Shown one piece after another: positions 45,301 to 52,513 of a stretch of DNA of 64,000 bases. Below the pieces are notes generated by a model. That model searched no databases. It saw nothing but the letters and a program-made list of their open reading frames with translations, and was not told the origin of the DNA. Position numbers and translations under genes: made by a program. Origin of the DNA: JAMLJG01 sp035327585 (lineage in GTDB: Bacteria; Verrucomicrobiota; Kiritimatiellia; CAIVKH01); the NCBI GenBank assembly GCA_035327585.1, contig DAOLDD010000012.1, positions 33,203 through 97,202 of the forward strand, given 5' to 3'. Position 1 is the first letter of the stretch; each line of letters opens with the position of its first letter.

Positions 45301-45853
45301 TTCCGTCCTCTCGGGCGATAACAGCGCGCCGGGTGACGGCGTCGGCGACGAGGCGCTCTATCTCGACAGCGACGGCGTGACCTACCAGCGCCTCTATCTC
45401 GACGGCGGCAACCCCGGCGTCTGGCGCAACAGTGGCGGCACGCCCTCGACCTATACCCTCACTCCCGGCCAGGGTTTCTTTATCCTGCGCAACGCGGGAA
45501 CGACTGTGCAACCCACGTTCGTCGCGCCGGTCGGTAATTTCCGGACGAAGACCAACCTGCTCGTCGAGGGCTTCAACCTGATGGGCCTTTCCGAAGGGTG
45601 GTACAACATCACCTTCCCGAGCGCCTTCTCGAACCTCGCCTCGGGCACGCTCAACGCGAGCTGGGACGAAGACGCGGCGGACCTGCTCATCCAGCTCAAT
45701 GCCAATGGCAGCTACTCGCGCTTCTGGCGCGCGCCGGACGGCTGGCGCAACGCGCAGACCGATGCGCTGGCCACCACCAACGCCTTTCAGCCTGGTCGCG
45801 CGTACTATTTCCGCCGCCTGCCGGGAACGGGCGAGTTGAGGCCGCGCTTCTGA
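36374..45853 (+). CDS. Giant secreted beta-helix protein with autotransporter-type repeats
   Basis: A 3159-residue exported protein. It has a signal peptide (MKFRIGVALLAWGLAAASARA) followed by a very long array of degenerate repeats. Recurring phrases are of the type VVLAHADSLL, SNGTV and LxVGxxxxG, as expected for a right-handed beta-helix. Autotransporter-associated strand motifs occur near residues 1070, 1850, 2170, 2310 and 2430, for example VIKRGSGTLGLAGANTYAGP. About 2620-2740 is a DUF11-like domain (VTYTLTVTN), about 2742-2840 an Ig-like domain, and from 2841 a C-terminal module homologous to that of the protein at 4399 (GVWAIFRPSIAPGFNLMS). There is no outer-membrane barrel, so it is not a classical autotransporter. 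An adhesin or surface glycan-binding role is likely. TTG 36368 is a possible alternative start. Confidence 0.85.
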   Translation: MKFRIGVALLAWGLAAASARAITNDWVNTAGGDFSTAGNWSPASVPGVGDHVRFTNAGTYTITFGQSVTNDRAWFNATGGVITLSLGSRYWSLTNSFNVSYGQTNRPEVVLDGGALTTRSFAVSISNGSWGAVTLQGVTGEVSDASGFNVGWRGGTGSVVLADSRTSLRTFGGGTHTIGEGAGSEGSVSLIGGFLGMTGTVQFGKSGGFGLLNIAGGTNLYSGALYLGRDAGSRGILTMTGPGAYLSAGLNMGDTAGALSEAYISNGMVFARGETKLAVYGESLLMLAGGSYTNDSGNTYLPHYTGTGIVVLASPQSTFYLGGSMTIGHLDTGRGDIHVSNGTFTVVSLTLGRTGASVGSMYLYNGTAVVRNTSANPFVLADSASTTGLVVLADERALLSTPANNMVVGWSGDAQLIVSNGTVDVKGMTIASQPGSRGRVVVEDGTLLVPTNTLVVGGSSTGILIMAGANTYLECADTGANSARLLVGSATNGQGFVYFSNGTARLRQLLVAEAGYGYAEVGAASITVYNNMYIPNALAAGKGTGVLVMAHADSFLSVTQATTIVGSGQAGNFGASGTLTVSNGTLWLANTEIGSVSDGSMYIGAATVTVFGAGGNALKIGQNSGTGRVTLSHSGSLLEMPAGELWAGGQNSFGEGSLIVSNGQVLAASLHVGRGSGKRGLVEIHNGSMVLLTNAFIGNNANTTSLVVLAHANSLLSVSNGGVNVGVYTNSLAQLMLSNGTVVARSLDVASSSLGGTQMVAELLIFNATNRLLETGSSANAMNIGGRLGATGTVVLAHSGARIEATSGGRLYIGNSGDGRLIISNGVVEVAGQLTAGDSQPGQAEITVRSGRLSVGDRLTLGRFSTGTLVLAHADALVEVGSGGLWMGDANGSAPGGRSIVYLSNGTMRSTASAVDHLIGGAASGTGVATRATIAVSGGLLDFANGSLFIGNRTRMEGELLISGGTVVVSRIRVPAGDANQAATGTVQLSGGVLRLGALESAGKNAGVGARSNLWFSGGTLSSTQDFVTTLNIELTDSPGPGRVTFELDHVVHFNGVLGGPGAFDKTGSGMMVLSNANNFAGGARVMGGILSVLHSTASGSGAGSVAVLSGGTLAGTGSVARYSLGGGTASPGFTTNHVGRMTVGDVFWTNGVYQWDVQNFASTNWDTQIGTGVLTIATGIVTVQVVSLSANGVPGPAALYDSSQTYTALIATAASISGFDPAKFSIDISRFVNDEGATWAITNVSTNIFLVVTPSPGGSRTMYWDNNTASANAQGGHGVWGETSNTWMAGGVGTLNEVWDNTRRDRMFFPSAGAGPWTVRVDIAVATNGGMILNNATTHHYVLDGTGVLSMAGISQYVGVEPSGGSLQIRTPWRVNDAPLTKVGSGWLRLAGPSLENTNGILVTQGRLEVGNADTSGELGGGVITLGEGGPELYFNRSSYTITNPIVGGRTYITNSGGYAWAASATQDFVVIRRSTVVTQEVGSLMFTNYVRVEAGSSADAPTLELRGGLLTTRQIDIGWSGNATARLIVAHAGELSAQSLFVGANSDNDKGAEMFLSNGTVYVSSQFTIGKTSATRTNSFTMDGGTFTITAGSYLLISNGVWRQTGGLMDILSVPGASAANTLGGPISFEGGVYNQRGAALYVGASRATRWGDTIRMLITNDARVIIAESYTNAPRTTFLAVGFNANNTGELVVAGGELLMTNNLGIYAGNGGVNASNHGDIVIAHGASSRGTMIVQGGTVRTYQVWFGGNNFQAVSGGNFGSTAPTGIRADLFMSGGELYSLRGFTNWHGSGSQTNIVLSGGTIGALGDWHTGIRLSMTNSPGSGVTRFDPNGFRMTLGSAIDGLGGLSMDGAGLLVISNNNSQLSGVSYASNGFLQVGNTAGLALGTNEVRVTAAGALGGFGFVNRVFAYDGGILAPGVETNIGVLTAGATTWSNTSYRWEVLDFGGAYGTGWDRYSCTGVLTIASGSINTIRVTSLSAAGSFGAALNYNSTTTYTQLIANAASISGFTPGAFVVDTSAFLNDVVVGSVEIVGGTNLAVVLAPGSLGSNRLLYWDADKDAAGLQNGSGPWNNALPNWRTTNGINVAWNNSREDHAVFGGASGVGAWTVTVTGFPSATAVGLSFLDNGGAFTLDGTGYISFAASSVVTANAPATVNTRLEGIGFSKVGPATLTLGGSNRFTGAVWISNGAVRITHEVALGTNSGATFVSAGAELMSAVAGSRTNLEPLNITGAGTNGAGALRFTAGSPVLAGTVTVSGAATRIGVESGLNATISGVMTGGVVDVFVGGAGRLLVNGGVQLGAGGKLVKDGTGVLSMRGPSTYSSGTIISQGTVRVCGSCAADVMGVGTILMESNTVLGSETAASTIVNPLSIWGNVQLIDANAPFNKDLNVTGAVDLNGATRTITVPSSVATLAGPVSNGGVIKRGSGTLGLAGANTYAGPTIVSNGALIANATNGNSTVTTAGGTTLLGAGSIGAVTLSGQVDPGPAASSVGALSVASMTLRTSSSIRVTITNATGGAGAGYDTINCAGTLTINATPGSGACVIIPDSLGKTPTGFNNANSYSWKIVDSGSLSGYEASKFSISTASFSPDLGGGFFVVTAIGNDLHLLFLPATASNLKLLVDASPSPVGLSNTVTYTLTVTNLSQATASPAMVVSNYLDSHSTYLSSSAGGSHLGGGVVVWSLSSLGGGGSTTLTVSARADYYGYLTNSAHVSTPFPEDIEDDNWATNVTLVECIANLSPVISAIGAKSVEANTPLAFSFTAFDSGCFPPDLSATGLPVGATFSSSNNYPVTPNSYGNFSWTPTPAQAGTHPVRFIASDADGNSTSVVIRIYVAGVGEPTNSAGIPLSQTNWVVVITNLTMSGGSDARVVWTSTNGITYDVFTSVGEFGKGAVSWTKVVSAQEAAGNMSTAEVTAAETRRYFKVVLENEGVRDSNGVWAIFRPSIAPGFNLMSVPLHFTNTSFAGDLGSVLGSVLSGDNSAPGDGVGDEALYLDSDGVTYQRLYLDGGNPGVWRNSGGTPSTYTLTPGQGFFILRNAGTTVQPTFVAPVGNFRTKTNLLVEGFNLMGLSEGWYNITFPSAFSNLASGTLNASWDEDAADLLIQLNANGSYSRFWRAPDGWRNAQTDALATTNAFQPGRAYYFRRLPGTGELRPRF

Positions 45854-45863
45854 GGAACGTGCC

Positions 45864-46658
45864 ATGCGCACGCTTCTCCACCATGTCGCGGGCGCCGGCG
45901 CGGCGCTGTGCATCGGCTTGGCGCCGGGCACGCTCCGCGCGGCGACGCCCTTCACGGAGACGTTTGCCGCGAGCCTGTCCGGCTGGACAAACGGCGGCTC
46001 GGTCGTCTGGACCGCGAGCGGCGGCGAGCTGCGTGCGGATTTTCCGCTCGCGCTCGGACCACCCAACTCCGCCGTGCTTTGGGCTGGTCCCGGCGCGTCG
46101 GGCGGCGCTTTCACCGGCGACTACCACGCCGCCGACATCGTGCTCATGGGCTTCAGCTTCCGCGCCGATACGATCCTGCCCTCATCGCTGATTCTCCAGT
46201 GGAGCTCCGGCACCAACTCCGTGTTTCGCCAGATCAAGGATGCGATTCTCGCCACGGGCGTCTGGTACCGGCTGGCGTGGTCGATGGAAAGTCCCGCCGC
46301 GGGAGGGTGGGTGACGCCCCTCGACGACCTCACCTTCTCCGACATCCAGACCAATGTCTCCAGCATATTCCTGTCGGTGGAAGGGCAGTCGCTCAGCAGC
46401 ACGGTGCGCTACCGCCTCGACGATTTCTTCATCGACCGCGGTCACACCGCCACGCGTTTTGTTCCCACCACCAACGGGCTCGGCGACGTGACCTGGAGTT
46501 ACGTGCGCTCGAATTACACGTACCGGCTCGACGCCGCCAGCGTGCCCGGCGGCGCCTGGTCGAATCTCGCGGTGCTGGTCGCGAATTCCACGTCGCTCGT
46601 CACGCAGGTATCGGTGACGAACGGCGCCTCCAGCGTCTACCGGCTTACGCTGCCCTGA
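45864..46658 (+). CDS. Small secreted partner protein (paralogue of the 7709 gene)
   Basis: A 264-residue exported protein with a signal peptide (GAGAALCIGLAPGTLRA), a beta-sandwich-like domain (MGFSFRADTILPSSL, then YRLDDFFIDRG) and an FnIII-like C-terminal segment (YRLDAASVPGGAWSNL to VYRLTLP). It aligns from end to end with the protein at 7709. It starts 10 bp after the giant protein, so the two are co-transcribed. Function unknown; the repeated pairing with module-bearing proteins suggests a joint role. Its end overlaps the convergent oxidoreductase gene by 22 bp. Confidence 0.77.
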   Translation: MRTLLHHVAGAGAALCIGLAPGTLRAATPFTETFAASLSGWTNGGSVVWTASGGELRADFPLALGPPNSAVLWAGPGASGGAFTGDYHAADIVLMGFSFRADTILPSSLILQWSSGTNSVFRQIKDAILATGVWYRLAWSMESPAAGGWVTPLDDLTFSDIQTNVSSIFLSVEGQSLSSTVRYRLDDFFIDRGHTATRFVPTTNGLGDVTWSYVRSNYTYRLDAASVPGGAWSNLAVLVANSTSLVTQVSVTNGASSVYRLTLP

Positions 46659-47908
46659 GCGTCCACCGCGACCACCGTGCCGTTGCGGCGCGCGGACTCG
46701 GCGGCGAACACGATGCGATGCGTCTCCAGCGACTCGTCCGGGCCGGACAGGATTTTCGACGCATCGCCCGTCCGCAGCGCCTCCACAAACGCCTGCATCA
46801 GGTAATAGTCGCCGCCGCCGTGGCCCGCCGTGATCGAGCCGTCGATGGCCGGGATCGAGTGCTCGTGCCAGCGGTTGTCGAGGAAGCTGAAGTGGCGCAC
46901 CCGGTGCCCATCGCAAAACGCCTCGCCTCGCGTGCCAAACACCCGCGTCACGCGGTGGTTGCCCTCGGTGAACCCCGTCATCGTGAACACACCCGAGCGC
47001 CCGCCCTCGAATTCGAGGCTCACGACCTGGTGGTCGACCACGTCATTCTGGCCGCCATACACGCAGAGGCCATAGGGCCCGGTGCGCAGCGCCTCAAGCA
47101 GGGTCGCCTCGGTCGGCTGCGGCGCGACCACGCTCACCGGCCAGCCGGTCTCGCCGGCGCGCAGCCGATCGACGTAAATTTTCTTGGCGGAGTAGGGGCA
47201 GTCCGCCTCCACCGCGCAGTCGAGGCAGCGGTCCGCGGCGCCCGCCGGCTTGTTCTCGGGGCGGAAGTGCGTGAGGTGGCCGAAGGAGGAGACGCGGCGG
47301 CACGGGCGGCCCACGATGTAGCGCATCCAGTCGAGGTCGTGGCAGGACTTTGCCATCAACATGAACGTCGTGGTCTTCTCTTGCGCCCATTTTCCGCGCA
47401 CGAAGGAGTGGGCTTGGTGCCAGTAGCCCACTGGCTCGAGGTGTTGGATGCTGACCACCTCGCCGATCGCGCCGCTGTCGAGGACCTCCTTCAGCTTGCG
47501 CGTGTACGGCGTGTAGCGCAGGACGTGGCAGACGCCGAACAGCACGCCCGCGCGTTTCACCTCGGCGACGATCTGCGCGCACTCGGCCTCCGTGGGGGCC
47601 ATCGGTTTTTCCAGCAGGATGTGGTAGCCCAGCCGCGCGAAGGCGATCGCCGGCGCCGTGTGCAGATCATCCAGTGTGGCGATCACCACCGCGTCCGCGA
47701 GGCGCGGCACGGCCGCCGGCTGTTGCCAGTCCGTGAAGATGTTCCCGGCGGGAATGTTGTGCGCGCGGACCAGGCCCTCGCGAAAGAGCGACTGCGGCTC
47801 GGCCACGCCGACCACGCGCAACTGGTCGGGATGCTGCAACGCATATTCCGCGTACGTGGTGCCGCGCCCTCCGGCGCCGATGATCATGACGGTTGCGGGT
47901 GTACTCAT
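46637..47908 (-). CDS. Gfo/Idh/MocA family oxidoreductase
   Basis: A 423-residue NAD(P)-dependent sugar oxidoreductase. The nucleotide-binding motif is MIIGAGGRGTTYAEYAL, the catalytic-lysine block is HILLEKPMAP, and VCHVLRYTPYTRKLKE follows. A Cys cluster (CLDCAVEADCPYSAKK) typical of one branch of the family is near residue 230. It probably oxidises a sugar or inositol released by the enzymes of the same operon. ATG 47908 overlaps the stop of the GH43-like gene (ATGA), which fixes the start. Last gene of the leftward operon; it runs tail-to-tail into the secreted partner gene. Confidence 0.9.
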   Translation of the reverse strand: MSTPATVMIIGAGGRGTTYAEYALQHPDQLRVVGVAEPQSLFREGLVRAHNIPAGNIFTDWQQPAAVPRLADAVVIATLDDLHTAPAIAFARLGYHILLEKPMAPTEAECAQIVAEVKRAGVLFGVCHVLRYTPYTRKLKEVLDSGAIGEVVSIQHLEPVGYWHQAHSFVRGKWAQEKTTTFMLMAKSCHDLDWMRYIVGRPCRRVSSFGHLTHFRPENKPAGAADRCLDCAVEADCPYSAKKIYVDRLRAGETGWPVSVVAPQPTEATLLEALRTGPYGLCVYGGQNDVVDHQVVSLEFEGGRSGVFTMTGFTEGNHRVTRVFGTRGEAFCDGHRVRHFSFLDNRWHEHSIPAIDGSITAGHGGGDYYLMQAFVEALRTGDASKILSGPDESLETHRIVFAAESARRNGTVVAVDAQGSVSR

Positions 47909-49002
47909 AAAGGGGGGAGCTTCCATTCGTCGCGCCAGGGAATCGTATACCGGTCGCCCGCGACGTCAATGGGGAGCCAGGCGTGCAGCGCCTGGTCCGG
48001 ATGATCCGGCGTCCACAAGTCAAACATCGCGATAAAAAAGCCGGGCCGGTCGACGGGTTGGAAGATGAATGTGCTTTGCATGCCCCAGGTGAGTTCCGAG
48101 CCGAGGCCATTGTACGGATTGACCCCGGCACAGGGATTGCCCAGTTCCGTCCACGGACCGAGCGGATGCGGCGCACGCGCGGAGCGCGCCGCGTTGGGCG
48201 CCCAACCGGTGCAGCCCGACGCGAGCAGGAAGCAGTGTCCGTTGGCGCGGAACAGGGCGGGCGCCTCCATCCAGCGGGCGGGAAAGGCGCGCACGTAGCG
48301 GCCGGTGTGCGCCTCGAGGTCCGGCGCGAGTTCGCCGAGGTGCAGCGTACTGTTGTGCTCCGAGGCGTGCACGTGGTAGGCGACGCCGTCATCGTCCACG
48401 AACACCGTCATATCGCGCGCCTGCTGGCCCTCCTCCAGGTCGCGCCCGAGGACGTTCAGGGTGGGCGTCACCGCGTTTTCGCCGTTGTGCGGGGGACCCG
48501 CCGCCACGCGTGTGGCGGCGATGGAGGCCGGGTCGCGCTGCGCGGGTTCCACATTCGCGGGCCAGCGTCCGGCGTGCGGGCGCATGCTGCGCAAGAAGCG
48601 GAAGGGGCCCGCGGGGTGTTCCGCCACGGCGATTGCGCTGCGTGCGGTGGAATAGTCGTGCACCGCGTTGCGCCATTCGAGGTGAAACCACATCACGAAA
48701 CGGCCGGTCGTCCGGCTGCGCAGCACCTTCGGGCGCTCCAGCACGCAGCCGCGCGCGAGTTCCGAATCGGGATCGTCGTCGACCGCCAGCGCGATGCCTT
48801 CGTCGCGCCAGTGCAGCAGGTCCGCCGAACTGTAGCAGTGCACCCCGACCTGGGCGCGGTTGCCCTCCGGGCCGTCGACCATGTGCTGGCCGTGCCAGTA
48901 ATAGCGGCCCGCGTGGAAGAGGATGCCGCCGCCGTGCGCGTTGATCGGCGCGCCGGACGTGTCGAGCCAGGGTTGGCCGGGACGAAAGACGGCGGCGCTC
49001 AT
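47905..49002 (-). CDS. GH43-like five-bladed propeller glycosidase
   Basis: A 365-residue protein of the GH43 type. The N-terminal PWLDTSGAPINAHGGGILFH supplies the candidate base Asp. RPKVLRSRTTGRFVMWFH forms the second block. WMEAPALFRANG supplies the candidate acid Glu, and GMQSTFIF follows. The INAHGG opening is typical of galactan-acting subfamilies of GH43, but the substrate is not certain. No signal peptide, so it is cytoplasmic. It overlaps the neighbour on each side by 4 bp, indicating a translationally coupled operon. Confidence 0.8.
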   Translation of the reverse strand: MSAAVFRPGQPWLDTSGAPINAHGGGILFHAGRYYWHGQHMVDGPEGNRAQVGVHCYSSADLLHWRDEGIALAVDDDPDSELARGCVLERPKVLRSRTTGRFVMWFHLEWRNAVHDYSTARSAIAVAEHPAGPFRFLRSMRPHAGRWPANVEPAQRDPASIAATRVAAGPPHNGENAVTPTLNVLGRDLEEGQQARDMTVFVDDDGVAYHVHASEHNSTLHLGELAPDLEAHTGRYVRAFPARWMEAPALFRANGHCFLLASGCTGWAPNAARSARAPHPLGPWTELGNPCAGVNPYNGLGSELTWGMQSTFIFQPVDRPGFFIAMFDLWTPDHPDQALHAWLPIDVAGDRYTIPWRDEWKLPPL

Positions 49003-50459
49003 GCTTGGTCTAGAATCGTGACGGAGTAAGGGGTGATCATCAATTCGACCGCGTGCGGGGCCGTCGTCGGCACGACGACAGGTTCGGCTTCCTGGCCCTT
49101 GCGCATCTCGTCGGTGATCGTGCGGCGCAGGCGGAGGCCGGCCCAGTCCGCGGGAAATTCGATTTGGATGTCCGCGTTGCGTCCCGGCATGTCGTGGACG
49201 AGCGCCACCGCGCGGCGCCCGTCCGTGTTGCGCACGGCGGCGGCGTGTACGCGCGGGCGGTGGCCCATGGCGTGCGTGTTGCGGATCGCGCAGACCTCCG
49301 CGCGCGGCCGGATCGCGTTCATCAGCGCGCTATAGACCGGGAACACGTTTGGCGACGGGGTCACCGCGTCACGGCCCTCCCACTCGGCCAGGCTCCAGCG
49401 CCCGTCGTTCGTGCGGTCCACGCACCACGCCCAGCGGCAGAACCCGTCCACGCCCTCCGCGAGCGCACGCACGATGAACTGCGCGTCGAGGATCGCGGCG
49501 CTGTGCGAGCCGAGCGTCTCGTAGTCGCGCTCACCCCAGAAGGGACGTCCATAGAAGAAGCTGCCGAGCTCGGTAATGAAGAACGGTTTCCCCTGCTGGC
49601 GCGCGAGCGTACTCATGCGCCGCACGGTGTACTGCAGGAACTCGTGTGTGGCGGGAAAATCCGGCGTGGGCTCGGTGAACCAGTCGGGGCGATAGAAGTA
49701 TGCGTGCAGGTCCCAGGCTCCGAGGTCGGGCGAAGGATCGACGCCGGAGGCGAGGAATTCAGCGGGCGGAAATTGCCAGGCGCACAGGTGGCCGGGGCCG
49801 ACGAGCTGGAGGTCCTTGAAGCTCGCGCCTTCGAGCGCGGCGCGAACGGCGTGATAAACCGCCGCGAGAACCTTCACCTGGTCGTCGCCGGGACGCACGC
49901 CGAAGTTGGCCGGATTGCGCGGCAGCAAATCCCAGATCGGTTCATTGAACAAACCCAGCCAGCGGCAGCGCTTCGCGCCCAGCGCGCCGCGCACCTGCCG
50001 AACGAGCGGAACAATGAAGTCGCGCGCGTAGCGATCGGGATCTGCCGGTGCGCCGCGCCACCCTTCGACACCCGCCGGCGCGGGCACCTGTAGCGATGCC
50101 GGCGTCCACCACGGGTCCAGCATCCAGTTGGTGTCATGCCGCACGCACCAGTCGTCCAGCCGTTTCAGGATGGCCCAGACCCGGTGGGCGGGATCGAAGC
50201 GGCCGGCCGCGTCGTCCCACGGACACATCGATTCGAGCCCGTCGCGTGTGCTCGCGAGGCCGATGCGCAGGAAGCCGGGCCGCGCCTGGTCGAGCAGCTC
50301 AAAATACTGCGCCCACAGATCCTCGCGATCCGCGGGCGGCGCATTGTTGGCACGGGCGAGGAAGACATCGACGCCGATCCCCTCCGCGAGCGCGCGTTCC
50401 GGGGCGCCGATGATGATGCATTGCTGGGGGTGGGCGGACAGGTCGATGATCGGTTTCAT
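48999..50459 (-). CDS. Putative clan GH-A glycosidase
   Basis: A 486-residue TIM-barrel protein. Candidate catalytic groups are the Glu in WLGLFNEPIWD (acid/base) and the Glu in PFFITELGSFFYG (nucleophile), separated by the spacing usual in clan GH-A (GH5, GH30 and relatives). The ends carry a short beta domain (AVALVHDMPGRNADIQIEF). I cannot fix the family or the sugar. No signal peptide is present. The stop overlaps the start of the GH43-like gene by 4 bp, and the CehA-type gene ends 23 bp upstream. Confidence 0.72.
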   Translation of the reverse strand: MKPIIDLSAHPQQCIIIGAPERALAEGIGVDVFLARANNAPPADREDLWAQYFELLDQARPGFLRIGLASTRDGLESMCPWDDAAGRFDPAHRVWAILKRLDDWCVRHDTNWMLDPWWTPASLQVPAPAGVEGWRGAPADPDRYARDFIVPLVRQVRGALGAKRCRWLGLFNEPIWDLLPRNPANFGVRPGDDQVKVLAAVYHAVRAALEGASFKDLQLVGPGHLCAWQFPPAEFLASGVDPSPDLGAWDLHAYFYRPDWFTEPTPDFPATHEFLQYTVRRMSTLARQQGKPFFITELGSFFYGRPFWGERDYETLGSHSAAILDAQFIVRALAEGVDGFCRWAWCVDRTNDGRWSLAEWEGRDAVTPSPNVFPVYSALMNAIRPRAEVCAIRNTHAMGHRPRVHAAAVRNTDGRRAVALVHDMPGRNADIQIEFPADWAGLRLRRTITDEMRKGQEAEPVVVPTTAPHAVELMITPYSVTILDQA

Positions 50460-50482
50460 GCGGGGTCCGGCGGGTGGGTGAT

Positions 50483-52513
50483 TTATCGCGGGACGACCAG
50501 CGTCCAGTCAATCGCCGCGAGCGCCCTTTTCAGCTCATGGAACTTGAAGGCCGACCACGGCACCTGGCCCGGCTGGAGATGGGGCATCGCCTTGCGGAAA
50601 CGACCGTTATAGCACCATTCCATGCAGGCGTTCACCGGGCGGTAGTCCAGGAAAATGGAGCGCGTGACCGGCGGGCGGCCCGGCGCTTCGATGTCGAGTT
50701 CCGTCGTCGCGGGCACGTGAGAGGCGGCGAGGGCGCCGTCGGGTCCGGTGCGCTGCTCGAACAGCACCCGCTCGCCGTCCCGCGCGCGCACGAGGGCTCC
50801 GGCCAGCGGCGCGCCGTGCTCATCGACCACGCGCGCCTTCAGCGCACAGGAGATTGGCGCTGGTGGCTGCCAGCCAGGCGGCAGGAACCAGATCGGATTG
50901 GTCAGCGCGACCTGCGGGAGAAACCGGTATTCATCGTGTGCCTCGCGCTCGCACAGCGCGACGTAACCGAAGACGTCGATCCACGCCGGGTCCTGCGGGG
51001 CCTGCCGGCCGTAGGCCTTCACCACATACCAGCAATACGTGTCGTCCGCGGGCAGGGGGAGATCGAAGGCAATGTGGCGGGTGTCCGTACCGCGCAGGTC
51101 GCGCGTGTGGAAGACCGCTCCGTTGCGATAGACCACGATCCAGCTCAGCGCCTCGTCGGGGTCCGGCGCGCTCCACGCCTCGATGTTGAGCGTATGCGGG
51201 GTGCCGTCGAGGCGAACCTTGTCGCCCATGCGGTGCGCGCCGCCGTTGAGTTCGAAGCGAATGAACGGGCCGCTGGTCATCAGCGAGCGGGCGTCCTTCA
51301 CCGCGGCGGCGAGCGCGCGCGGCCCGTAGGGCTGGCCGGGTTCGAGCCGCGTGTAGGTCATGATCTGGCCGATGTGATGGTGGCCGCACAGGCAGCCGTC
51401 CGTCTCGCCGACGCCGGCCAGCAGGTAGCCCTCGTTCAACAGGTGGAACCAGAGGTTCTGGTAGAAAATCTGGTCGGGATCGTAGCCCATCACGGCGAGC
51501 GCGTCGGGGCCTTCGCCGCTCAGCAGCGCGAAGGGCGTTTCCGTGGTGATGTTGGTGATGATCTGCTCGTCGCCGGATCGCAACAGCCACCAGCTCGTGG
51601 GATGCGCCGCGGCCCACGCGCCGCCGTCCTTGCGGTAGCGCCGCCACGTGGTGAACGGCAGCTCGTTTTTAAGCGGCGATTCCGTTTGCACGTCCTCGGG
51701 CCACGCGGGATGGCGTTCGACGAATTCCACATAGGCCGGGTCGTGCCAGCTCATATACTCGCCGAACGGGTCGGCGAACGGCTTGAGGTTGATCCACCAC
51801 GCGTGGCCGTAGCGCGTCTTGGGGCGTTCCGCACCGAAGTGCAGGCGCATGTCCGGGGTGGACGCCGCTTCGAGCCGGGCCGCGAGCGCGTCGCCGGAGC
51901 AGCGGCCGCGGACACTGGCGTTCCACATCCAGCCCTGGCACAGGTTGAGATAATCGACGCCGAGCGCGCGGCAGTAGTCCACGGTTTTTTCGGGCGTCTG
52001 CGGGTCATTGATGTGGTTGTGGCTGTCGCCGGCGACGAAGTGCAGGCGGGCCGGGTTGACCCACGCGCGCAGGGTCCACGTGCGTTGAACGGTTTCGCCG
52101 GGTTCGATGGCGAATTCATCGCGCGTTTCGAGATGGGTCAGGAAGCGGCGCAGGCGCACACGCATGCGGCCCGGCGGGCACGCGATTCGGAATTCGCCGT
52201 TGCACGGGAACCCCGTCCAGCGGTCGGACACCTTCCAGTCGCCGAGGTGTTCGCCGGTCTCTGTTTCCAACGTGACCCAGCAAGGCTGGAGTCGGCCGGT
52301 CTCCGCGTCGATGACGCGGCCTTCCAGGGCGGTGAGGAGGGTTGTAGTTGTCAACCCTTGAGCCTCTTGTTGCCCCCCGCGACCTGGCGTCGCGGGAGCG
52401 GAAGTTCCCTCACCAGTCGGTGGTGAAGCAATCGTCGGCTCCGGCGGGACAAGTCCGCCGGAGGCCGGAATGGTTTGGGTCGAACGCTGTGTTTCCGTTG
52501 CGGCGGATTTCAT
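50483..52513 (-). CDS. CehA/McbA-type metallohydrolase with hairpin-derived N-terminal linker
   Basis: A 676-residue protein of the PHP-like CehA/McbA metallohydrolase family. The metal-binding start FVAGDSHNHINDPQTPEKT lies near residue 165, followed by GETDGCLCGHHHIGQI and PFIRFELNGGAH. It has N-terminal (about 55-150) and C-terminal beta-rich or carboxypeptidase-regulatory-like domains. The reaction is unknown; family members hydrolyse varied esters or phosphoesters. The first ~50 residues are low complexity, rich in Pro, Gly, Ser and Thr, and are encoded by DNA with three perfect hairpins. The ATG overlaps the preceding stop (ATGA). A TTG at 52354 would skip that segment. Confidence 0.75.
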   Translation of the reverse strand: MKSAATETQRSTQTIPASGGLVPPEPTIASPPTGEGTSAPATPGRGGQQEAQGLTTTTLLTALEGRVIDAETGRLQPCWVTLETETGEHLGDWKVSDRWTGFPCNGEFRIACPPGRMRVRLRRFLTHLETRDEFAIEPGETVQRTWTLRAWVNPARLHFVAGDSHNHINDPQTPEKTVDYCRALGVDYLNLCQGWMWNASVRGRCSGDALAARLEAASTPDMRLHFGAERPKTRYGHAWWINLKPFADPFGEYMSWHDPAYVEFVERHPAWPEDVQTESPLKNELPFTTWRRYRKDGGAWAAAHPTSWWLLRSGDEQIITNITTETPFALLSGEGPDALAVMGYDPDQIFYQNLWFHLLNEGYLLAGVGETDGCLCGHHHIGQIMTYTRLEPGQPYGPRALAAAVKDARSLMTSGPFIRFELNGGAHRMGDKVRLDGTPHTLNIEAWSAPDPDEALSWIVVYRNGAVFHTRDLRGTDTRHIAFDLPLPADDTYCWYVVKAYGRQAPQDPAWIDVFGYVALCEREAHDEYRFLPQVALTNPIWFLPPGWQPPAPISCALKARVVDEHGAPLAGALVRARDGERVLFEQRTGPDGALAASHVPATTELDIEAPGRPPVTRSIFLDYRPVNACMEWCYNGRFRKAMPHLQPGQVPWSAFKFHELKRALAAIDWTLVVPR
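52376..52463. repeat. Three consecutive perfect hairpins inside the 5' end of a coding region
   Basis: CCCGCGAC-CTGGC-GTCGCGGG (52376-52396), CACC-AGTC-GGTG (about 52411-52422) and CTCCGGCGG-GACAAGT-CCGCCGGAG (52439-52463). They lie in frame in the CehA-type gene and encode a low-complexity linker, as expected for an inserted palindromic repeat element. Confidence 0.6.

Noticed and set aside
46637..46658. 22-bp tail-to-tail overlap of two convergent genes
   Set aside because: Both reading frames are well supported and such short convergent overlaps are common in compact genomes.
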